DNA of 21,135 bases from positions 1 through 21,135 of the forward strand of contig DSAU01000052.1 of assembly GCA_011046315.1 (NCBI GenBank). The letters are read 5' to 3'. The translations under genes and the position numbers were made by a program. The notes below the pieces were generated by a model. The model ran no database searches and was not told the origin of the DNA. It saw nothing but the letters and a program-made list of their open reading frames with translations. Shown here piece after piece: positions 15,567 to 21,135 of this stretch. The stretch comes from a bacterium (lineage in GTDB: Bacteria > Zhuqueibacterota > Zhuqueibacteria > Thermofontimicrobiales > Thermofontimicrobiaceae). Numbering within the stretch: the first letter of the stretch is position 1; each line of letters starts with the position of its first letter.

Positions 15567-15660
15567 TGATATTGATTTTGCTTATCCAACAACCCGATTT
15601 TACAACAATGTTATGGAAGGAAAACCAGGGGCTGGTGGAACAAAACATGGTCATAAATGA
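15380..15660 (+). other. displaced C-terminal coding segment of the MscS gene
   Basis: In the +1 frame relative to the MscS start, the reading after the A6 run is KQLLKAAKRFMIFYTKLTPI, VWTAARDCGVLLTIRYLS, NPRKRRGTEQAIWEAILRQF and TANDDIDFAYPTTRFYNN, ending at TGA 15658-15660. The I-x-R-Y-x-x-x-P...W-x-A-I-L...F...D-I-x-F-x-Y-P-T pattern is the normal end of MscS-type channels. The zero-frame product therefore lost its real C-terminal domain. Confidence 0.8.
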
Positions 15661-15828
15661 CCCAAAAATAAATAAGTTGGTGGTTCTTCCTCGATAAAAT
15701 TTAAACATAGAAAAAACACCATTCCGGATTAAATTGGTATTTTTAACCTGACGGCCAGAGTTTTTATTTTTACTCTTTGGGCAAGAAATGAATTGATTAA
15801 CGACTAAAAATTTCAAAGGAGAAATTTC

Positions 15829-17280
15829 ATGCTACTCAAACACTTTTTCATCGAAAAAATTGCTCACAGTTCCTACATCCTCGCCGGCAAGAATAGCTGC
15901 GCCGTAATCGATCCCCAGCGGGATGTGGATGTCTACATCACCGAAGCCCGGGCCATGGGTGTGGATATTACCCACATCCTTCAAACCCATCTCCACGCCG
16001 ATTTCATTTCGGGACATATCGATCTGGCGAAAAAGACCGGGGCGAAAATTTATGTGGCGAAATCGGCAGAGTGCACTTTCGACCATGTCCCTCTCTCGGA
16101 AGGCGATTCCATCGAATTGGAAGATATGGAGCTAAAGGTGCTGGAAACGCCGGGCCATACGCCGGAGCACCTCAGCTATGTGGTGATCGACAAATCGCGA
16201 TCGGACAGTCTGGTCGGTGCCTTCGTGGGCGATACGCTTTTCGTCGGCGATGTGGGCAGACCCGACCTGTTTCCGGACATCGCACAGGAGCTGGCAGGGA
16301 AACTCTACCACAGCCTGCACGATAAGCTGTTAAAGCTGCCCGATTATGTTGAAGTCTATCCGGCGCATGGTGCGGGTTCATTGTGCGGTCGGGCTATGGC
16401 CGCTAAATGGCGCAGCACCATCGGCTATGAGCGAAATTTCAACAGCGCCTTGCAGATCAAGGACAAATCCGAGTTTATCAAATCGCTTACCGAGGATATG
16501 CCGCCAGCGCCGGATCATTTCAGTCGCTGCAGCGACATCAACCGGCAGGGACCGGCCCGGCTCGCCGATCTTCCTGTTATGGAAGAATTGAGTGCGGCAG
16601 AGTTTAAAAAGCGAGCGAGCGACCCCGATATCGTGTTGCTGGATACCCGCAGTTATCACGCCTTTGCCAGTCAGCACATTGCCGGCGCCTGGCACCTCGA
16701 TCTCAACGGCAATTTCCCCACCTTTGCCGGCTGGGTTCTGCCCACGGATAAAGATATTTTGCTGGTGGCGGATGATTACAAGAAAGCGCTGGAAGCAAAT
16801 ACCTGGTCTCGCCGGGTGGGTGTGGATCGAATTGTGGGTTATCTGGATGGCGGCATGGTCACCTGGGCTGTGGCAGGATTCAGGACCAGTCACATCGAGT
16901 TGATTGCAGCCGAAGACTTGCACGATATGATTACCGGCAGCAACGATTTTGTGTTGCTGGACATCCGTGCGCCACTGGAATATGAGGATAACCATATCAA
17001 AGGCGCCATCAATATCCCGGTGGCGGATCTGCGAACCCGCTACAATGAGTTGAACAAGGACAAGACAACCGTGCTCGTCTGCAGCTCGGGCAATCGTTCC
17101 AGTCTTGGAGCCAGTATTCTCAAACAGCATGGTTTCAAAGATATTTACAATGTTGCCGGCGGAATGACCGGCTACAGCGCTGCCGGCTATGCCCGGGAGT
17201 GCCATGCCTGTGTTAATCCTCACGGGTCGAGATTCTTTACCAATTTCAGCGAAGTGAAAAAGCACTGGGATGTAGAATAA
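15829..17280 (+). CDS. MBL-fold persulfide dioxygenase-like protein with two rhodanese domains
   Basis: 483 residues with RBS AAAGGAG before the ATG. The N-terminal metallo-beta-lactamase domain carries QTHLHADFISGH (H54, H56, D58), ETPGHTPEHLSY and GDTLFVGDVGRPDL, as in ETHE1/CstB-type sulfur dioxygenases that oxidise glutathione or CoA persulfide to sulfite. Rhodanese domain 1 (~262-355, IVLLDTRSYHAF...VGYLDGGMVTW) has no cysteine in its active loop. Domain 2 (~368-460) has the active loop C418-SSGNRS. It heads an operon with two YeeE/YedE genes (18 and 12 nt gaps), which suggests sulfane-sulfur or thiosulfate import and detoxification. Substrate is inferred from family and context. Confidence 0.92.
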   Translation: MLLKHFFIEKIAHSSYILAGKNSCAVIDPQRDVDVYITEARAMGVDITHILQTHLHADFISGHIDLAKKTGAKIYVAKSAECTFDHVPLSEGDSIELEDMELKVLETPGHTPEHLSYVVIDKSRSDSLVGAFVGDTLFVGDVGRPDLFPDIAQELAGKLYHSLHDKLLKLPDYVEVYPAHGAGSLCGRAMAAKWRSTIGYERNFNSALQIKDKSEFIKSLTEDMPPAPDHFSRCSDINRQGPARLADLPVMEELSAAEFKKRASDPDIVLLDTRSYHAFASQHIAGAWHLDLNGNFPTFAGWVLPTDKDILLVADDYKKALEANTWSRRVGVDRIVGYLDGGMVTWAVAGFRTSHIELIAAEDLHDMITGSNDFVLLDIRAPLEYEDNHIKGAINIPVADLRTRYNELNKDKTTVLVCSSGNRSSLGASILKQHGFKDIYNVAGGMTGYSAAGYARECHACVNPHGSRFFTNFSEVKKHWDVE

Positions 17281-17298
17281 CCAACGGAGGGCAATCTG

Positions 17299-17817
17299 AT
17301 GGAAATTTTAACTGAAATGCGCTGGTCGCCTTATGCGGTGGGGATCGGCATCGGCATTTTGAGCTGGTTCAGCTTTCTGATTTCCCGAAAGCCGATCGCC
17401 TGTTCCACGACCTTTGCCAAAACCAGCGGCATGATCGAAAAGCTGTTTCGGGGGAAAAAGGTAGAATTGAAACCTTACTACCAGAAAGTAAAACTTGCTG
17501 TGGACTGGCAATGGATGCTGGTGGTGGGCATTGTCATCGGTTCACTGATTTCAGCGCTGATGTCCGGTGATTTTCACTGGCAGTGGGTTCCTTCGATCTG
17601 GGCATCGGCTTTCGGCAGCGATCCAACATTACGAGTTATCGTTGCGCTGGTTGGCGGTGTTTGCATCGGGTTTGGCGCACGCTGGTCAGGCGGATGCACC
17701 AGCGGGCATGGTATCAGCGGCGCTCTGCAGCTTGCCGTTTCAAGCTGGATCTCGGCATTCTGCTTTTTCATCGGCGGGATTGTGATGGCGCACATTATCT
17801 TCAAAATAATCGGTTAA
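17299..17817 (+). CDS. YeeE/YedE-family sulfur transporter, first half
   Basis: 172-residue membrane protein with RBS GGAGGG. Conserved cysteines of the thiosulfate-transport family are visible: C35 in PIACSTTFAKTSG and C133 in RWSGGCTSGHGISGALQL. Hydrophobic helices are near residues 10-28, 70-88, 108-126 and 145-168. It is about half the length of full YeeE/TsuA, and a second half-size protein follows 12 nt downstream. The pair probably forms a heteromeric transporter that moves thiosulfate or a related sulfane compound and feeds the dioxygenase-rhodanese upstream. Confidence 0.9.
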   Translation: MEILTEMRWSPYAVGIGIGILSWFSFLISRKPIACSTTFAKTSGMIEKLFRGKKVELKPYYQKVKLAVDWQWMLVVGIVIGSLISALMSGDFHWQWVPSIWASAFGSDPTLRVIVALVGGVCIGFGARWSGGCTSGHGISGALQLAVSSWISAFCFFIGGIVMAHIIFKIIG

Positions 17818-17829
17818 CAGGAGGGAAAC

Positions 17830-18399
17830 ATGCAGACGAAAAATTCAGAGATAAAACCCAAAAATGACAGATCTCCCCTGCTCTGGGGGTTGGCGTTTGG
17901 GATTGTGTTCGGCTTTCTGCTCCAAAAAGGCGGCGCCACAAAATATGATGTGATTATCGGGCAACTGCTGCTCACCGATTTCACCGTGCTGAAAATCATG
18001 CTTTCAGCAGTGCTGACAGGGATGATCGGCATCTATGCCATGAAAACCCTGGGCTGGGTGGAGCTTTATCCCAAATACGGTTCGGTGGGCAAGAACATCA
18101 TCGGCGGGCTGATTTTTGGGATCGGCTTTGCCGTGCTCGGCTATTGTCCCGGCACCATTGCCGGTGCAATCGGCAACGGCTATCTGGACGCTCTGGTAGG
18201 TGGGCTGGCCGGCATTTTGATCGTCGCCGGACTTTTTGCCGCACTCTATCCCCGACTCAACCAGGGAATTCTGAGCAAGGGAGATTTTGGCGATGTGACT
18301 TTGCCGCGGTTGTTCAAAGTCAATGACTGGGTTTTCGTGGTTCCGATGGCAGTGCTGATTTTTCTGTTGCTGTACTGGCTGGAGCGGGCGGGTTTGTAA
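17830..18399 (+). CDS. YeeE/YedE-family sulfur transporter, second half
   Basis: 189-residue membrane protein with a strong RBS (AGGAGGG). The family signature GLIFGIGFAVLGYCPGTIAG contains C106 and is followed by GNGYLDALVGGLAGILIVAG. A polar N-terminus (~17 residues) precedes the first helix LLWGLAFGIVFGFLLQKGGA. Together with the 172-residue gene upstream it matches the two-gene form of YeeE/YedE transporters often found next to rhodanese-MBL fusions. It is tightly spaced in the operon, and DUF1622 follows 29 nt later. Confidence 0.9.
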   Translation: MQTKNSEIKPKNDRSPLLWGLAFGIVFGFLLQKGGATKYDVIIGQLLLTDFTVLKIMLSAVLTGMIGIYAMKTLGWVELYPKYGSVGKNIIGGLIFGIGFAVLGYCPGTIAGAIGNGYLDALVGGLAGILIVAGLFAALYPRLNQGILSKGDFGDVTLPRLFKVNDWVFVVPMAVLIFLLLYWLERAGL

Positions 18400-18428
18400 T
18401 CAAATCAATTATCAATTAGGCTCAGGCA

Positions 18429-18761
18429 ATGATTAAAATCTTGCACATCATATCCGTTGTTATAGGAAGCATCGGTGTGGTTGTCATCATCTGGGGGGTG
18501 ATTTTGACGGTATTCAGGCTGCTCAAGCTGGAAATCAAGCGCCTACGTCAGGTATCGATCTATCGTGAGCGAGAATCGCTGCGCCATCAGTTTGGCTCGT
18601 ATTTGCTGCTGGCGCTCGAGTTCATGATTGCGGCAGATATTGTCGCCACCTTCACGCATCCGACGTTGAAAGATATTGCTTTTCTGGGAGGTATCGTGGT
18701 GATCCGAACCGTGGTCAGTTATTTTCTGGAGAAGGAGATCGAAAAATTCAATCCCAGATAA
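18429..18761 (+). CDS. DUF1622-family membrane protein
   Basis: 110 residues with three membrane segments (IISVVIGSIGVVVIIWGVIL, SYLLLALEFMIAADIVATF, IAFLGGIVVIRTVVSYFLEK). The core LRHQFGSYLLLALEFMIAAD followed by VVIRTVVSYFLEKEI is the DUF1622 pattern, a family of unknown function. It starts 29 nt after the second YeeE gene in the same direction, so it may be the last gene of the sulfur operon. No terminator-like hairpin is visible after it. Confidence 0.82.
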   Translation: MIKILHIISVVIGSIGVVVIIWGVILTVFRLLKLEIKRLRQVSIYRERESLRHQFGSYLLLALEFMIAADIVATFTHPTLKDIAFLGGIVVIRTVVSYFLEKEIEKFNPR

Positions 18762-18891
18762 AAATTATCTTTTTTCTGAGCAATCATGCCAGAGGCAGAT
18801 TCGGCGCTGGTGAATTTCAATTCCGAGAGCAATAATTTTTTAGGTGCTGGCTTAGCTAAGTTTAGCTACATCAAACTAACTAAAGGATATT

Positions 18892-19216
18892 TTGACGGAC
18901 CATCGACTGCCGAACGACCTGTCGGTCGGCGCTCATGCGGTGGTGGCGCTGTGCGCTACGCGTCCGATGTTTATCAGTGCCGGTTAGCTCGAAGTCGAAG
19001 ACGGCTGGTTGATGCCAGAGGCATGTTTTTAGGCGGCGCTTATGCCCGTTCAGTTTATAAGCTTTTGTGAAACAAAAAATTGTAACCTTATGATTTCCCA
19101 CCCATCCAAACAGTTTTAATTGATGGTGAAATCGCAGTTCACCAGCATAAGGACCGCCATACCAATATACCAAACTGGCTCACTATTTTGAGTACGCCGA
19201 CAAATATATTATTTAG
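18892..19216 (+). pseudogene. C-terminal relic of a CE15-type glucuronoyl esterase (alpha/beta hydrolase)
   Basis: Fragments in different frames line up in order with the end of the family. LPNDLSVGAHAVVALCATRP and MFISAG come first (stop at ~18986), then EVEDGW, then VDARGMFLGGAYARSVYKLL, then LIDGEIAVHQHKDRHTNIPN plus W-L-T, and finally FEYADKYII with TAG at 19214-19216. The order (A-L-x-A-x-R-P-x-x-I-x-x-G, D-x-W-V-D-x-x-G-M-F, P-V-Y-x-L-L, G-D-I...H...H-T..PNW, F-x-x-Y) fits glucuronoyl methylesterases, which cut lignin-carbohydrate esters. At least three frameshifts or stops and the lost N-terminus show that it is dead. The 18762-18891 stretch before it holds nothing recognisable. Confidence 0.65.
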
Positions 19217-19290
19217 CAATTGATCGATTATTCGTTGCCTGTATGAGCTCTTTTCGCGTGTAACAGCTCGCTTAAATTTTAAAATTGTTC

Positions 19291-19319
19291 TTGACTTTTT
19301 AGTAAAAATATGTTATAAT
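19291..19319 (+). promoter_or_regulatory. sigma-70 promoter of the integrase gene
   Basis: TTGACT (19291-19296), exactly 17 nt, then a perfect TATAAT (19314-19319). Transcription would begin near 19326 and give a ~90-nt leader. The leader contains CTCTGC (19322-19327) and GCAGAG (19375-19380), which could pair. No LexA-type CTGT-N8-ACAG box was seen overlapping the promoter. Confidence 0.75.
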
Positions 19320-19415
19320 GGCTCTGCAAATACAAGCGAATCCCCTCCCGATTTTCACCAGGCACCGCGATTGAGCAGAGAGGAATACATCATTTATTAA
19401 AGTGATGGAGCAATC

Positions 19416-20402
19416 ATGTCTCATGACAGCCAAAATCCTGCTATTGTTAGAAAACCAAAATTATTGGATGCGGTGAGGAATGCTATCCGCACCAAACATT
19501 ACAGCATGAAGACCGAGGAAGCTTACGTCCACTGGATAAAGCGATTCATTCTATTTCATAATAAACGCCATCCCAGGGAGATGGGCGAAAAAGAGATCAA
19601 TCAATTCATTACTCATCTGGCAGTTAATGAGAAGGTCTCGGCATCCACCCAAAATCAAGCCTTATGCGCCATTGTTTTTCTTTACAAGCATGTACTAAAA
19701 ATTGAGTTGGGTGATTTTGGAAATATTGTCTGGGCGAAAAAGCGGGAAACCGAGCCAGTGGTCTTCACCAAAACCGAGACCAAAGCGGTATTAGCGCATC
19801 TTTCAGATATGAATTGGATCATGGCCAATCTGCTCTATGGCGCTGGACTTCGGCTGACCGAATGTCTGCAATTACGGGTAAAAGATATTGATTTTGAATA
19901 TAATCAGATTACAGTAAGAGATTCTAAAGGAAATAAGGATCGAATCACAGTGCTTCCGCAAGTTGTAAAACAGCCACTTCAAGAACATTTAACAACCGTT
20001 AAGAAATTACATGAAAAAGATTTGAAGGATGGCTTTGGATCGGTTTATCTTCCTTATGCTTTGGAAAGAAAATATCCAAACGCTGCAAAGGAATTCGGCT
20101 GGCAATTTGTATTTCCTGCTACACAGATTTCAACTGATCCGAGAAGTGGGATAAGACGTCGCCATCATATCTACGAAACAGTACTTCAAAAAGCGGTGAA
20201 GCAAGCGAGACAGAAAGCTGATATCACGAAACATGGTTCCTGCCATACATTCCGACATTCATTCGCAACACATTTGCTTCAAGATGGATACGATATTCGC
20301 ACCGTGCAGGAGTTGATGGGCCACAAGGATGTTAAAACGACTGAAATTTATACTCACGTGATTAAAGGAATGGGCGTAAAAAGTCCTGCAGATAATTTAT
20401 AG
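19416..20402 (+). CDS. intI: integron-type tyrosine recombinase (IntI)
   Basis: 328 residues. The catalytic set falls at R146 (GAGLRLTE), K171 (RDSKGNKDR), H277/R280 (HTFRH), H303 (GHKD) and the nucleophile Y312 (IYTH). To my knowledge R146, H277, R280 and Y312 are the same numbers as in class 1 IntI1. The integron-specific insert, which positions the flipped-out bases of attC, is present before box II (EFGWQFVFPATQISTDPRSG then IRRRHHIYETVLQKAV). The N-terminal core-binding domain LLDAVRNAIRTKHYSMKTEE also fits. The gene is apparently intact with its own strong promoter. No attI or attC was identified with confidence. A 116-aa ORF follows 68 nt downstream in the same direction. Confidence 0.9.
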   Translation: MSHDSQNPAIVRKPKLLDAVRNAIRTKHYSMKTEEAYVHWIKRFILFHNKRHPREMGEKEINQFITHLAVNEKVSASTQNQALCAIVFLYKHVLKIELGDFGNIVWAKKRETEPVVFTKTETKAVLAHLSDMNWIMANLLYGAGLRLTECLQLRVKDIDFEYNQITVRDSKGNKDRITVLPQVVKQPLQEHLTTVKKLHEKDLKDGFGSVYLPYALERKYPNAAKEFGWQFVFPATQISTDPRSGIRRRHHIYETVLQKAVKQARQKADITKHGSCHTFRHSFATHLLQDGYDIRTVQELMGHKDVKTTEIYTHVIKGMGVKSPADNL

Positions 20403-20470
20403 TTTTATGAGATCAAATGATTAAATGAAGTAATTTCTTCAAAGGATCTGTATAATAAAATAAGAAATTC

Positions 20471-20821
20471 ATGAGTGTTATTACCAAAAAGACTCTTGTT
20501 GTAGGGCAGCCTGGTACTAAAAAGTGGTTGCAGAAATATGGTGATGCTTTGACTTGTGTGAGATACAAATATGATTCAGAAAAGAAACGAAAGATAAAAA
20601 CTGTCGAGCTGGTGGTAGAAGATGAGCCATGGGAGATAGACCATAATCGAATACCTGCCAATAAACTGATTGGATTGCGAGTAAAATACGGGGAAGTTCA
20701 TATCGGCCGATTAATAAAAGCAGCAGGTGGAAAATGGAATCCCAACATAAAGCTCTGGGAATTGCCTTATAAAGAAGCAGTGGATTTAGGATTAGAAAAT
20801 AGAATAGTTACAACAAAATAG
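20471..20821 (+). CDS. conserved hypothetical protein downstream of intI
   Basis: 116 residues: MSVITKKTLVVGQPGTKKWL, a lysine-rich first half with VRYKYDSEKKRKIKTVEL, then IGLRVKYGEVHIGRLIKAAG and GKWNPNIKLWELPYKEAVDL. The second half resembles a small beta-rich module with conserved W and G residues. I do not know a function; I recall similar short proteins next to tyrosine recombinases but cannot verify this. It may be the first cassette-like gene of an integron whose integrase points the same way, or an accessory DNA-binding protein. The ribosome binding site is weak. The palindrome array begins 5 nt after its stop. Confidence 0.65.
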   Translation: MSVITKKTLVVGQPGTKKWLQKYGDALTCVRYKYDSEKKRKIKTVELVVEDEPWEIDHNRIPANKLIGLRVKYGEVHIGRLIKAAGGKWNPNIKLWELPYKEAVDLGLENRIVTTK

Positions 20822-20825
20822 CATT

Positions 20826-20960
20826 ATGTCTAATATTAGGAAAAAGCATAATAAAGACCCAACTAAAAAAATGTCCACTATTAGGAAAATGATTTTCCTA
20901 ATATTAGGCAAATTAAAATTATTTGCCTAAATATAGACATTTTTTCCTAAATGTAGCCAT
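20826..20960. repeat. array of ATGTCTA-TATTAGG inverted motifs
   Basis: Four 15-mers share one pattern: plus-strand copies ATGTCTAATATTAGG (20826-20840) and ATGTCCACTATTAGG (20871-20885), minus-strand copies CCTAAATATAGACAT (20926-20940) and CCTAAATGTAGCCAT (20946-20960). A perfect palindrome CCTAATATTAGG (20897-20908) sits between them. Adjacent perfect hairpins form: ATTAGGAAAA-TGA-TTTTCCTAAT (20880-20902) and TTAGGCAAAT-N7-ATTTGCCTAA (20904-20930). The array may be a recombination or binding site for the neighbouring integrase, or a strong bidirectional terminator. It does not fit the attC consensus. Confidence 0.7.
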
Positions 20961-21135
20961 ATCGAAATAGATGATATTGGCAGTTAATCAATAGGTTAGC
21001 GCTGTCTAAAATAATAAGTAAACACGGATAAAAGGTATAACTATATGTTGAACGAAACCGCTCCGCGGTAGTTATGCGCAGTTCTTTGATAATTGATCAA
21101 ATTGACTTTGGCAGAGCAGAGAAGTTGTTGCATTG
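20961..21135. other. non-coding tail with a short GC hairpin
   Basis: No gene is seen. ATAACTA (~21038) can pair with TAGTTAT (~21068-21074) around CCGC-TCC-GCGG. A GTTGAAC heptamer at 21047-21053 fits the integron core GTTRRRY, but a matching partner core at the right distance is missing. The window ends here. Confidence 0.35.

Noticed and set aside
16378..17265. 295-codon minus-strand ORF
   Set aside because: It is an antisense shadow of the MBL-rhodanese gene, whose motifs are unmistakable on the plus strand.
18880..19173. 97-codon minus-strand ORF
   Set aside because: It is antisense to the esterase relic, which has ordered family motifs on the plus strand.
20826..20960. CRISPR array
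   Set aside because: The repeats are short, lie on both strands and have irregular 5-45 nt spacing; no cas genes are present.
21036..21078. attC-like hairpin ATAACTA...CCGC-TCC-GCGG-TAGTTATGC with a GTTGAAC word
   Set aside because: It is only about 40 nt, the inner and outer stems are unevenly spaced, and no paired RYYYAAC/GTTRRRY cores at the usual distance were found.
19373..21122. 9-bp word GAGCAGAGA at 19373 and 21114 as possible direct repeats bounding the integrase element
   Set aside because: It is too short to exceed chance in this span and is not at the edge of either the promoter or the palindrome array.

Overview
The window looks like chromosomal DNA of a Gram-negative bacterium. 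Evidence is a lipoprotein with a signal peptide and lipobox, two outer-membrane beta-barrel-type proteins (one PorV-like), a sigma-54 enhancer-binding protein and LonA. FN3 lipoproteins, PorV-like barrels and a CE15-type esterase relic would suit the Fibrobacterota-Chlorobi-Bacteroidota superphylum or allied uncultured lineages (KSB1/Calditrichota-like). That placement is inference only.

Layout. (1) 1-4041: an ion-transport operon, with a ClC chloride protein fused to CBS and TrkA-C domains (5' end outside the window) followed closely by KtrB/TrkH and KtrA. (2) 4169-6535: LonA protease with its own promoter-like sequence. (3) 6536-8744: a graveyard. It holds IS21-type terminal repeats, the last part of an istB gene, a 124-bp inverted-repeat element, two frameshifted small genes, and a chimera of an MscS fragment with the C-terminus of an SLC13 permease. 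(4) 8921-10303: a PAS/sigma-54 activator. (5) 10304-10940: a long intergenic region with three TGTTGC...GCAACA dyads and a -24/-12-like element. (6) 10941-14422: a four-gene envelope operon of thioredoxin-like protein, FN3 lipoprotein, a barrel protein with three 42-residue repeats, and a PorV-like protein. The third gene carries an in-frame amber codon just before its last beta strands. (7) 14715-15660: an MscS channel gene with a frameshift at an A6 run. (8) 15829-18761: a sulfane-sulfur operon of MBL-double rhodanese, two half-size YeeE/YedE transporters and a DUF1622 protein. (9) 18892-19216: a relic of a CE15-type glucuronoyl esterase. (10) 19291-20821: an integron-type integrase with a strong sigma-70 promoter, then a 116-aa companion ORF, followed by a dense array of ATGTCTA-TATTAGG inverted motifs.

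How it works together. Region 1 couples K+ uptake and Cl- flux under RCK/CBS control. Region 8 would oxidise and import reduced sulfur. The best candidate for an undescribed system is regions 4-6: the sigma-54 activator next to a dyad array and a promoter-like element upstream of an envelope operon that joins a redox protein, an FN3 lipoprotein and two outer-membrane proteins. Several genes are broken by single indels or a stop codon, so either decay is active here or the assembly has errors; raw reads would decide.
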